Positions 1-10,809 of a stretch of 64,000 nt of DNA are shown here, in pieces. The position numbers and the translations under genes are program-made. The notes under the pieces are model-generated. The model worked only from the letters and a program-made list of their open reading frames with translations. It made no database searches and was not told the origin of the DNA. Origin of the DNA: Engraulis encrasicolus (Eukaryota; Chordata; Actinopteri; Clupeiformes; Engraulidae); assembly GCF_034702125.1 (NCBI RefSeq), contig NC_085861.1, positions 50,084,295-50,148,294 on the forward strand, in the 5' to 3' direction. Numbering within the stretch: the first letter of the stretch is position 1; the number at the start of each line of letters is the position of its first letter.

Positions 1-1415
1 CAACTGGGTCCAGTTCCGCACTCCACACAAGCCTGCCTTTCACTTCCCTCACAAGATAAACTCCAAGAGCTCCTCACGCCGCGCCGTGCATCGCCTCGTC
101 CCACAGCACACCGTTGCTCAGTCTGTTTAAGCTCCCCCGTCCTGGCGCACGGAAGGTGTCGGTCGAGTTACAAAAAAACGTTAGCGCACAACTTTTACGT
201 GTCAACGATTGGCCAGGGAACCAGCGGAGGGACTTAGATTGTATGTGACAAAATAAGTACGAGAAGTGGATAAAAAGTATTATCCCTTTCAATAAATCAG
301 AATAGTATTTACGCGTCCCTCCATCCCGTTCTACCAAAAAACAAATGAGAAAGTCGCAGTCCCTCCTTGGTCCGTGTGAGCGCGCGTGCCAGTACACAAT
401 ATTAACTGGCTGCCGGTTGCAGGCAGATTTATATGGGACTAGCTTCACCACGTGCTCCCCCACGTTTCAAACGGAGGCTGTGGTAATCACTTTCATACCG
501 GGGGACTCCGTCAACGTTGGGCTACGAGGCAATTTATTGTAAATATTTCGGCGTGCCCATCGGGACAGTGCACCGAGCAACATTTCCTCGGTGCGTAACT
601 GGGTCCTAGAGCTAGCCGGGTAGGTGACGTGTAGGGATCATTTGTGTCAAGTCCAACTTGTGTCATAAGTTGGTTTCCTTGACGCATTTGAATAAAATGT
701 ATTACACGTGTTGAACTCGTGGAGTCGAAATCCATGATCAGCATAAATGTAGGCAACATTCAACAAAGAGTCTTGTTGTATAACTGGTTAACATTGTTAT
801 CAGCTCCTACTGAAAGGAGAGTGTGTTTAAAACAATTTGTTTTTCTTTGCAATGGTAGAAAGGAATGCCATGGAACGGAAATACATTCGAACGCAAGATT
901 TATCAGGCAGCGAAGCAGGGTCAGCCTCCCGTTCTCTCCCAGGCTTTTCAGAGGAACTTGGAAAGCAGACAGCATTCTGCAGTAGCGCGTTTTCCCCGGT
1001 GGACCACGGAATGGCGCGGCAGCTTTGGTAGTTAAACTTTACATTAGAGCACGGAAGAGTGGAAACTACGTTGAGCAGTGTACTCCATCACCGTGGCGGT
1101 GGACCTTGTATCCATGATTTGCATGTGACGTCAAACGTTCTAGTGGACGGCTACTGGACGGCAAGAGTGCCGCATTAATGAATGGATTCCTATGGGACTC
1201 GCAACGTTTAGTAACTCATAACGTAACTTAGATCGCCGATAAACTAAACACCGTGAACACCCATTGTGCTGTTTGTTACAAAAACAGATAGGGTTACAAC
1301 CCAGGCGTGACTTTTCACTGGATCTCAAAATAAAACGAGAAAGCTGAGGTGAATCGCGGCAACCAACTGGAAAACCATCAAACTAGCCTACTCAAGTAGC
1401 TGGATGAGCACCACG
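1..1415. other. Non-repetitive stretch, no gene recognised; possible splice donor
   Basis: I see no recognisable coding exon or repeat here. Open frames on both strands are short and lack family resemblance. A good plus-strand splice donor consensus (ACG then GTAAGT) sits at 1415/1416, following an ATG at 1404, and a pyrimidine-rich acceptor ends at 2125. Joining the two gives only about ten codons before a stop. If this is transcribed it would be an untranslated or noncoding exon. This is inference from splice signals only. Confidence 0.2.
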
Positions 1416-1912
1416 GTAAGTTTCTCATTTGCCATCCTTTGTATCATCATTTGTCTCTTAATTCGTGAACGCTAGTTAATTTAAGTCTAATGTGCAATTT
1501 CAGTGGCTTTTTCTGTTAGGTCAATGTAAGATGCTTTCCATGATTAACGTTAATTATCAGCATCATTACGCTATGATGGACGCTAAGATATTGCAGGCTG
1601 TAACATAAACACGGAATTCATAAAGCTCTTGGTGAAATAGCAAGGCTATGACGCTCATACTGTTAAGGTTCAAATTTAAAAATGAACCATGTGTAGGCCT
1701 ACATCTCTAGCGCTGATTTCCCAAGTAGTAGGCCTACTCTCCAGCATGATGCATCATGAAATGCCAATCACCTTATCCATGCTGGCCTATTTATAGCCTA
1801 ATGACATGCATAGGCCCACCAGTGTCGATGTTGTTGTCAATAATATGAAGTCCACCACTTTGTTGTGTTGTCATCCAAATTGTCTGCCCTCTGAAATCAG
1901 TCACACACATCA

Positions 1913-2113
1913 GAGGCTTAATGGTTTGGGAAGTGGTATTACGATTGGAGGGTTGCAGGTTCAAATTCCCATCCTACACCTCTCCCTTCACCTCCCATCC
2001 AGGCTGAAGTAGGCCTATGAGCTAGGCACCAAGCCCCATGCTGCAGGGACAGTTAACAATTCACTGTGAGTAACGAAGTTGCTTTGGATAAGTGTCAGCT
2101 AAGTGTTATCTTT
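1913..2113 (+). repeat. tRNA-derived SINE, family B, copy 1
   Basis: The segment has a B-box-like core (GGTTGCAGGTTCAAATTCCC), a pyrimidine-rich middle, and a tail that includes TTGGATAAGTGTCAGCTAAG. The same order of blocks recurs at about 35,517 and 62,437. This is the usual architecture of fish tRNA-SINEs that share a LINE tail. The copy is diverged and its head is incomplete. Confidence 0.75.
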
Positions 2114-2810
2114 CTGTTTCTCCAGATGAGAAGAGCGATGATCTGATGTCATGACACATTGGATGTATGGAAGAGCCAGAGGTCCAGCACACCAAGTCAA
2201 GTTTAGCCGATTTCAACCTTTTAATCACACCAACTCAATGTAGTAATCAGTTCATTCAATGGCTCAAATACTTTATTTTTAGACACAAAGTACAAATACA
2301 TTTCAAGGTTTTGTAGGTGATGGGAGGGGATATCTATTGTGGGGTGGACATGTACAATAGACATGCAAGTACTTATTTATATTAATAAATGGTTATCTGA
2401 ACTAGGCCTGTAATAGTCAACCCATTGATGCTGGATGCTGTGTACTCGTTGTATTGACCTAGGTGCCTGGAGCGACACAGCATTTAGGCATGACATATTA
2501 GATTTTTTTAAATGTGGGTATGTTAGAGCTGAATTAACATGTTCTAATGCAAGAGGATAGTCTTAGCTTTTGAAACTCATATTATGTCTGTATGTGCTTC
2601 AGAGACTTATTTAGTTATTTGGGTTTTTTATAGGATGAGGACACCTTTCTTAAAAGGGGCATAGGCAATTAGCTGGCATTTTGGTGCCGGCTGAAATGGG
2701 TTAATATTATTTACATACAGCACTATCCCCATACCAGTATACCCATGTCACCTGAGATATACATTTAGTGGAGACAATATAATTAGTTAGACTAGACTGA
2801 AGATTGACAG

Positions 2811-3098
2811 GCGGTCATGGGTAAGTGGTTAGAGTGTCAGCCTTGTATCCCAAAGGTTGCCGGTTGGACTCCCGACCCACCAGGTTGGTGGGGGGAGTTA
2901 AGTAATCAGTGCTCTCCCCCATCCTCCTCCATGACTGAGGTACCCTGAGCATGGTACCGCCACACTGCTCCCTTGGGGGCGCCATTGGGGGCTGCCCCCG
3001 TGCACGGGTGAAGCATAAATGCAATTTCGTGCAGTGAACACTTGTGTGCTGTGTCACAATGTCAATGGGAGTTGGAGTTTCCCAGTTGGGCTTTTCAC
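2811..3098 (+). repeat. tRNA-derived SINE, family A, copy 1
   Basis: The head reads like a tRNA: an A-box region (GTAAGTGGTTAGAGTG), then a B-box-like segment (GGTTGCCGGTTGGACTCCC). A characteristic body follows (ACCAGGTTGGTGGGGGGAGT ... CTGAGGTACCCTGAGCATGG) and ends CCCAGTTGGGCTTTTCAC. Three other copies are in this window (9,841-10,150 minus, 13,627-13,868 plus and headless, 46,250-46,535 minus), so it is dispersed and not a gene. Confidence 0.85.
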
Positions 3099-3413
3099 AG
3101 AAATGTTCTACGTTGTTGTATTAGTACAATAAAATAAGCAAGACATGTCTGGATGGACTTCATCATTTCAGTTATTTATTATCACAGCTACTCACCATCA
3201 ATGACAACCAGGGCTCACCAGCCAACCAGACAAATGCTGGGAAAATTAAGTTTTGCTGGTAGAAAAGAAAACATACTTGGCACTTTGACCCATTATTTAA
3301 TGTACCGGTATGTTTGGAGATTAACATACTAGCCATTTTGGCTACTAGTGATTTAAAAAGTTAATTTAGGGCCCTGCTGAAAGCTCCAACAACTGGCACA
3401 GGTGATCAGTGCA

Positions 3414-4530
3414 TCAGGGGAGGAATGTAAGGATAGGCCCGATGGATGAGGGGACCAGCATCACTGATGGTGAGGTCCTGGTGCTGCTGCAAAGCCCAAG
3501 CGAAAGAAGCCTTTCTGGACACCTCTTCATGTTGGCTCCCCCATCTAATTAAAAAAAAAGAAAAGACAAACATGCTATTTAAATGAATCTAGCCATGCAT
3601 TGTAATGTACTGGTACAGTACTGAATAATTAACTCCCTTGGCAATATTGTCTGAATTAAAATGTGATGTATAATGTCAGAAAATAACACTCATCCCAAAC
3701 TTACTAGTCATGTATTTACCTGTGCTGCTGGGATGCAATTCTTGGACGTCATCCTGGCCACCATGACTCATGGTTTTAGTTTGGGTGCTGACCACCTGAC
3801 TGATGAACCTGCAATACTAAACAATAAAAACAATAAAAGATAAATAACAGGTTTGTTGTGCTTTTCTTTCTCTTGTGAAGGTCATCTTTTCAAATGATTT
3901 ATTTAATCAAATCAAATCAAAATTATTTAATCAAAGTATGTAACCGACATTCTGTCCTATGTGTTTCTACATGTGCAATGTAGGCTAATGCAACACCGAT
4001 TTGAAACATTGAAGTATGTCAAAGTCAGCTTTTATTGTCACTTTCTTATGGTCATACAAGGGAAACGACGTTTTCTCTCTACCATGCCAGGACATAGGAC
4101 TGACAATTACAGACAGACAGAAAGTGCAAGACAGGACAGGTAGCAGTGATGGACTGGTAACATAAGTGGTCAATAATAATACAGTACAAATGAACATATT
4201 GGACATGTAAACAGAAGATAAGATATATAATTATATTTCACAATAGCCTACATTGTGCAGACGTGGCTGAAACAACAATGAAATCCACTTGGATGAAACG
4301 AAGCGAGAGAATTCAAGTTAACCTACAAGATACATCTGAGATGAAAAGATATGCTATTCAAAACACCACTTTGCGAAATGCCTGACACAAAATGTACCGT
4401 GCGTCTTGTAGCCTAGTAAGTTAGGTTAGCAGCATTATCTTACCTGTGCCATGCCACGAAGAAGAGGATGCAGCCGCGGTGCCCAGCCACCAATGAAGAA
4501 ACGGTGCATAAATGTGCTTATTTTGCCAAT
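3414..4530 (-). other. Candidate three-exon spliced transcript with a 60-codon ORF
   Basis: Three segments are bounded by strong minus-strand splice signals. The first exon ends at 4444 (CAG then gtaagat). The middle exon is 3808-3720 (acceptor tattgcag, donor CAG then gtaaata). The last exon begins at 3544 after a T-rich tract ending taattag. Spliced, a frame opens at ATG 3771 (MSHGGQDDVQELHP...) and stops at 3414, giving 60 residues. The same frame is open back through the first exon to a TAA but has no earlier ATG there. I do not recognise the peptide; it has no signal peptide, membrane segment or known motif. It may be a lncRNA with a chance ORF. RNA evidence is needed to accept it. Confidence 0.35.
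4013..4210 (-). repeat. 3' end of an L2-type LINE (minus strand)
   Basis: The sequence reads CAGCTTTTATTGTCACTTTC followed by GGTCATACAAGGGAAACGAC. Reverse-complemented, this is the AATAAA-like terminus typical of fish L2 elements, comparable with the ends at 27,985 and 42,300. Only the last about 200 bp is present, as expected for severe 5' truncation. Confidence 0.65.
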
Positions 4531-5077
4531 GCAGAGGTTTGGTTTAAGTTCACAACTTTACTGAAGAAAATAAACACGGGATAAAAAAAAATATATCGCA
4601 GGCAGAGTAAGTTCATGGCTGGAAGCAAGCAACAACTTTCTCTTCTTCTCCCAGTTTCTCGTACCGCCCGTTCCCGTTATGCCATCTAGTGGAGCAGAAT
4701 ACATTTTAATAAATCTATGATTTGAACACATCCACCGTGGCCAACCTAGCCTGATAACGCCAGGTACATATCCCGTTTTTAAAAAATACAAGAACTACGT
4801 GTTTCTTTGGTATTTTATGGTCAAAGTTGTCTTCGTCTGCATATAATTCCTATGTACGAATGTGTACTTCTGCCGTCCAGCAAAATCGATTACGTAATAT
4901 TGTGACGTCAATGCAAATGATGGATAGGTGTCGGGTCAAGGCCCTGCCGTGTGTCTACCAACGAGCAGCCGCACCTCAGAAACGTGACGCCGAACACAGG
5001 CGTAATCACTCTCACCTCTCCTTTCCAGTCTCCTCTCATCCTCCTCTGTTCTTGTCTCATCCTCCTCCACTATCGCC

Positions 5078-5118
5078 TCCTCTCCTCTCCTCTCCTCTCC
5101 TCTCCTCTCCTCTCCCAC
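5078..5118. repeat. (TCTCC)n pentanucleotide microsatellite
   Basis: About eight tandem copies of TCCTC. A 166-codon plus-strand open frame (4,951-5,451) crosses it but is low-complexity and resembles nothing I know. A (GT)n plus poly-G patch follows at 5,453-5,512, and an (ACTC)n run lies at about 5,822-5,848. The rest of 4,210-6,130 shows no gene. Confidence 0.9.
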
Positions 5119-6130
5119 CACCCTATCACCCAAAGCGCAAGGGTGATTTATGCTACCACTCTTGAGAAAATCCCCAAATTTTTCTCATCATTTGCCAAAA
5201 GATTTTTTTCTGGGATCGGTCCACTTTTCTCAAACACCATCCATGCAACTCCCACCATCCCCGCCACCTCACACCCACCCCTCGGCCCGGTTCCCCCCAA
5301 CAGCAGCAATCTATCACTGGTGACAGCCTCTCAGAAGCCTGCTGACCCACCAGCACACGGGTGTAAACCAGATGTTGTCACTAAATCAGTGCCCACGCAG
5401 ACAGATGCAAGACAACAGGGCAAGTGTGTGCTGACGTACGAGAGAGAGTGAGGGTGTGTGTGTGTGTGTGTGTGTGTGGGGGGGGGTCTCTTAGGTGTGT
5501 GTGTGTGGGGGGGGTGGATTGGGATGGAAAAGGTACTTTGGCTGAAATGATGCATCATGTGTCAGCCCATGTGTTAGTGCTACCGGGTCTCTGCCAGTGA
5601 ACCGCATCATTGTTCAGTATTGCTCTGTCTCTCTGCCTCTCTCTGGGGGTTGGGTCTGAACTTCACTCACTGCACTTACTCTACTTAGATTTTTTTTTTT
5701 TCAAATATGGCATCAAAAAGCTGTTACTTGTTTGTATCTGAGTAATGTTCAAAGAATTACTCTTCTAACTGGGCAGCATTTTGGCCAGCACATTTCAACC
5801 ACTAGTCCAGTGGGCCTCCATCTCACTCACTCACTCACTCACTCACTCAAACTCACACCACTTTCAGTCCCCTTACAGAATGCTAGGAAACGGTTTCCGG
5901 GGCGGCACTCGTAGGTAAGGTTAGTCATGATACCCCCAGGACCTGTCATCGCCTCCCCTCCAGAGTCTGTCCAGGCTCACCTGCACCAAAGCTCAAGTCC
6001 TCCTCCACCATTATGACCCCCTTCTCTCACTACACTAACACCAGCCTCAGCCCTCCACCAACAACCAACAAGCAAACACCACACCAGCTCATGCCCTAGC
6101 CTCAGCTCTGTCAAAACCCTACTCTTCACT

Positions 6131-6345
6131 AGCCTGATTATCATCGACTTTCAAATATCTTTGAGACTTGGTCTGACCAAAAGCATAACAATTACCATTT
6201 CCCAAACGGCATGGTTGACCTGCCTCCCTTGGTTTGCGATTGGTTGTTTGCTTCCTGACAAAGTGGGAGGAGTTCTTGATTTTTCTGGAGCTCAGAAACA
6301 ATATTTGTATTGCTCCTGGCCTGACTGGACAGGTAGCAGGCGTTG
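6131..6345 (+). repeat. Dispersed repeat, family C, copy 1
   Basis: Blocks AGCCTGATTATCATC, CTTGGTCTGACCAA, CCCAAACGGCATGGTTGACC, AAAGTGGGAGGAGTTC and CTCAGAAACAATATTTGTAT recur in the same order at 60,178-60,515, and the last two recur at about 36,366-36,446. The segment is noncoding. I cannot see its terminal repeats clearly enough to classify it. Confidence 0.7.
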
Positions 6346-6371
6346 AAGGCATGGAAAGCGGTGGAAGTAAT

Positions 6372-6685
6372 TAGGGGTGTAACAGGCTATACAAAAATCA
6401 CGGTTCAGTACGTACCTCGTTTTTTGGGTTCACGATTCGGTACATTTTCGGTACAGTATAAAAGCAAAATACATCCAAACTGCTACTTTGGGTCGGAGAT
6501 TTCATCAGTGTACTTTTCTCAAAGGCTCACAAAGAACAAACTTTACACCTGTTAAAAACATGAACAGAGTTGTCTGTCAATCTACCAATGTAATGTCAAT
6601 CTGCCTTTCGGTACAGCACTCTTCGGTTCGATACAGGTCTGTTCGGTTCGGTACAAATACAATACAGTGTACCTTTACAGGCCTA
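6372..6685. mobile_element. hAT-type MITE with perfect 8-bp target duplication
   Basis: The 314-bp element begins TAGGGGTGTAAC and ends TTTACAGGCCTA, which are imperfect inverted termini. It is flanked on both sides by GAAGTAAT (6,364-6,371 and 6,686-6,693). An 8-bp duplication is the hAT superfamily signature. The interior repeats the GGTTCGGTAC motif and has no coding capacity. Confidence 0.85.
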
Positions 6686-7348
6686 GAAGTAATTGACTTT
6701 GTATGGAAGAGCAAGCGGCACAGGCCTTAAAAGCTGCAAACGCGTGTCCAGCGTCAAGGGCGTGTAAAGGCATTAAAAAAGAAGTTGAACTTCTGCAAAA
6801 AATGTAATGAGCCAGGTGGGCGGTAGCAGGCGAGCCTAGGTTGGTCGCTCTCCCTGATCGAACGCCTCTTCAGGTTGAATCGTTTGCCGCATTCATATCC
6901 CCATATCTGTGCTTTCCGGGTGGTACTGCAGCGTTTTTAGCTCTCTCACCTGCCCCTCAGCCAGCTCACATCTAACACGCAGGGGTGCGTTCCAATATGC
7001 GACCTTGTGTCCTCCACTTGTGCTTGTGGCCTCGTACCAGGAAGTAATAGGTCATGATGACATCACTGACAACAGCTTTATATTTCAATATCTCGCAAAA
7101 GCTCAATTGTTCAGTCATTTTCTCATTTGCAAACTGGATAGTGAATGAAGAATAGTTTCCTAAAAATTGTTTTGGCTTGGCTGACAGTGGGGAAACTTAT
7201 TTGTTTTCTTCACAGAGGAGGGTCCAGAAGGCGGGGCGAGGCCACAAGCCCAAGTGGAGGACGTAAGGTCGCATATTGGAATGCACACACAGGCGCCTGA
7301 GAAAGTGGTGCAAGTCTGAGACCCAGAGATAAAGAGGGCTAGTGGGCT

Positions 7349-7452
<104 letters not shown>

Positions 7453-7840
7453 AGCAAGAGAGAGAGTGAGAGAGACCAAGAGGGTGCATGTTTGCCTGCT
7501 TGTCTCTTGTGTGTTTGCTTGAATGTGTGTGTGCGTATGTTCAGTACAGTAAGTTTGTGTGCCTGTATGCAAGTGTGAGGCTGATTGTGTGAATGTGCTG
7601 CTGGTGTGGTAGTCTGATGGGTGGGTGGGGTGGAGGTTGTGGACAGTGAAGACACATTCTCCGTCAGTGTGTCAACAGAGGCAGCGGAGGGCTGGAATTC
7701 CTCAGTGACGGGCCACAGTGTTGGTGTGACGGATGGCCGCTTCGCTTCACGCAGTGCGCTACAGTACCGTATAGTGTACTCGCACTGCGTTCCGTGCCAC
7801 CCGCCCCACTGCTTTGCTCCAGCTCCTGCTTTACTAGGTC

Positions 7841-8161
7841 CGGGGTGGGGAACCTTTTTCATCCAAGAGGGGCCACTTCAAATTTTATATAGTCCTCCCA
7901 GGGCCATACTATGAACACAAGCCAGGATTTCCACCTGCACTTCAGGCCTGTATTCAAGGCAGCCACCTTTACAACAGACCCCACCTTCACTAGGTCCCCT
8001 GAAAATATAATCTCATTGTATTGCAAATGTAATTTCTAACATTTCTTTACAAAACATGTTATATTTCATGTGAAACTGCATAACATAAAATGATGTCAGG
8101 GCCGGGTAAGACAGCCTCAAGGGTGGAATACGGCCCTCGAGATATAGGTTCCCCACCCCTG
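7841..8161. mobile_element. hAT-type MITE
   Basis: Termini CGGGGTGGGGAACC and GGTTCCCCACCCCTG form inverted repeats. Flanks ACTAGGTC and ACGTAGGT are a decayed 8-bp duplication. It is noncoding and lies 18 bp from the next hAT element. Confidence 0.75.
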
Positions 8162-8179
8162 ACGTAGGTGCTCTATTAG

Positions 8180-8535
8180 CAGTGGTTTTCAAAGTGGGGG
8201 CCAGGGACCACCGGGGGGCTGCGAAGGGGTGCTAGGGGGGCCGCGACAGGTTGGAAGAAAAAGTATTGCAAAATATTATAATAATTTATTAATGAATGTA
8301 CACCAAAATAAGCAAAAATAAACTAAACACTATTCCCATTGGTTGAGAACTGCATTATAATAATCTATTACATCTCTGAATTCTGTATTTTATAAATGGG
8401 GCGCTAACCAAGGGCGCTAGATTGTGAAAGAGAGTGCACACACAAAAATGTGTGGCACGGCCCGTGTCTGGGGGGCCTTGGCTGGAATCTATCGGTATAT
8501 GGGGGCCTCGTCATGGTAAAGATTGGGAACCCCTG
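8180..8535. mobile_element. hAT-type MITE
   Basis: It starts CAGTGGTTTTCAAAGTGGG and ends ATTGGGAACCCCTG. This CAGTGGTTYYCAA terminus is characteristic of a large fish and mammalian hAT MITE group, also seen here at 38,998. The target duplication is poorly preserved (TCTATTAG and CTCAATAG). Confidence 0.75.
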
Positions 8536-9840
8536 CTCAATAGTGCAATTAGAACGGGCCACCGGCCTGGTGGTCCAGCCTTACTTTAAGCAGATGCATT
8601 TAAGATTCAAGAATCATTATTGAATCATTATTGTTTATCTCGGAAGACATTTATCCTGGATGTTCATGCAAGCTGCAATATAACACACCAAAGGGCCTTG
8701 GTCATGTAGTGCAGGCGCAGGGTTTTTGCTTACAGTCCCTAGAGCAATATGAGGTGAGTGTTTTGCTCTGAGCACTATGACCATGGATGACATGGAGCTT
8801 GATTGTGCTACCCTCTAAACTCCCTAACTAAACTAATTAGACCATCCGCTGTTCCTCAAGTCTCCCCTCAGCACTCCACATCCCTTCTCTGCAACCCATC
8901 CCCAGCCCTCTTCAGCTGACTCAGGCCATGTTCCTCCTAACAGCGATAAGGAGCTTGGCAATCGTTTCCACTCTTTTTGAGTGTGTGTGTGTGATAGTGT
9001 ACGAGTGTGTGTGTGTGCGTAATAGGGACTGTGTGCTGTGTGTGTATGTATGTACGAGAAACATACTCTGTGTGTTGTTGGGGGGGGGGGGGGGGTGCAG
9101 GGTGGTCAGGTGGTCAGGGTGGAGTGGAACAAGCATTAGAGAGAGGTGAAATCATGAAATAATAAAGACGGTGAAGCGTAAAAGAAAACATTACTTCCAC
9201 ATGGGCAAACGTAACTTCCATATCGCCGCAAGATGGCAGGAGAGGTAGAGGGGTCAACAGAAGAGCACTGCTGTCACCATAGCAACTTAGCAGCACGTGA
9301 CATCTGGACAGTTCTGCCTGTAAGCACAGGAGGTGGTGTTTACCTGTGTGCGCAAGCCAAAGAGAGCTCCATCATTCCAACGGGCTATCCCACAATGGCA
9401 TAGTTACTGTTGTTTGCTAGTGAGGACCGGCTTATTTATCCTTTGTCAGTCACCTCACTGGGTAGTAAGTATCTCGGTACACAAAAGGCATCGTAAATGA
9501 CCTTTCTCCCCATGACGTCAAACAAGTTCCGTTTTGAAGCCAAACAGATGCAAACAACTACCAGTTTCAGAAAACAGCAGCATGTATGTCTAAGGTATGT
9601 CTATGGCGCCAGATGCAATTGAGACCTGCTTTGAATGCATTGAATCAAAGGTATCTGACGTCAAGTGAAAAGCCCCATTGACTATGGGGTCACACAGCAA
9701 GCCACACACAAGCTATCCCTACTCTAGCACCACTAAGCCCCAGTCACCTCTTTTGTGTAACAAGACTGCCATCTTGTGGACATTCTGAGCTCAGGTTTAA
9801 GGAGACTGGTGAAGCCCTGGATGAATACTTGAAAGTGAAG
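8536..9840. other. Intergenic stretch without recognised gene
   Basis: It contains short GT-rich patches (8,978-9,080), a 14-base G run near 9,080 and no exon-like signal that I can support on either strand. Confidence 0.6.
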
Positions 9841-10150
9841 TGAAAGCCCAACTGGGGAAACTCCAAGTCCCGTTGTCATGGTGACACAGCACTCCACAGC
9901 ACACAGTGCTCACTGCACACTAAGAAATTGCATTCATGCCTCACCCTTGCAAGGGGGCAGCCCCAAATGGTGCCCCAAGGGAGCAGTGTGGCGGGACGTT
10001 ACCATGCTCAGGGCCTCAGTCATGGATTAGGATGGGGGAGAGCCCTGGTTAATTACTCCCCCCACAAAGCTGGCGGGTCGGGAGTCAAAACCGGCAACCT
10101 TTGGCTTAGGGCTACAAGTCTGACGCCCTAACCGCTTAACCATGACCGCC
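9841..10150 (-). repeat. tRNA-derived SINE, family A, copy 2
   Basis: This is the reverse complement of the 2,811 copy. It starts with the tail complement (TGAAAGCCCAACTGGGGAAA) and ends with the head complement (AACCATGACCGCC). It is full length at about 310 bp and lies about 650 bp downstream of the cdk9 stop codon, so it could fall in or beyond the cdk9 3' UTR. Confidence 0.85.
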
Positions 10151-10236
10151 AAAGAATTAAAGAGTAATCCATCCAAAAGGAAAATAATGTTTTTGTTAAA
10201 TACAGAGGCCCTGGTTCCATTAGTGTTTATTGGTTG

Positions 10237-10250
10237 ATTATTTATTTATT
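10237..10250 (-). terminator. Candidate cdk9 polyadenylation signals
   Basis: The plus strand reads TTATTTATTTATT here, giving overlapping AATAAA hexamers on the cdk9 strand about 560 bp past the stop codon. Other AT-rich candidates exist, so the choice is tentative. Confidence 0.35.
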
Positions 10251-10809
10251 TACTATTAGCATTGATAGAGAATTAATAAGGTATTGGTGGAGTTTTTCAT
10301 ACCATGGATTATTTTTGCGTTTCTGTTTTGTGACAGGAAATATATCACTTCTTCAGAGATAAAGCCATCAGCATTATACACATTTGATTGGTCAGTATGA
10401 GTAGTTAAAGTATGTGATACATCTGATGCAAATACAATCTGTACATCTGTTCAATCTGTAAAGGCGGATTCAAATTGGGCTTTTAATGTAAGAGTCGTTG
10501 ACATATTATCATTGTGACGGAAGGTTTATTGTGAAAAAAGTGAAAACATAAACAAAACATTAAGAACGCGTGATTTAAGCTTGAGGTATTCCACCTGTGA
10601 TGATAATTTGCAACCAAATGTGCACTACGCCTGAACAATGTGAAAACACAAACAGAGAAACTGAGAACGATATCAATGAAGAACTCGTGATTTAAGGCTA
10701 GAGTCTTTGTTTTGTCAGTGATAATAACCGTTTACAACCAAATGCGCAAGGCTGTTTCCCCTTCCCAAAGCAGTGGAACGGACAGTCAGCCAACCAATCA
10801 ACCAACCAA

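Noticed and set aside
4951..5451. 166-codon plus-strand frame
   Set aside because: Low-complexity translation of a pentanucleotide tract and C-rich sequence, with no recognisable domain.
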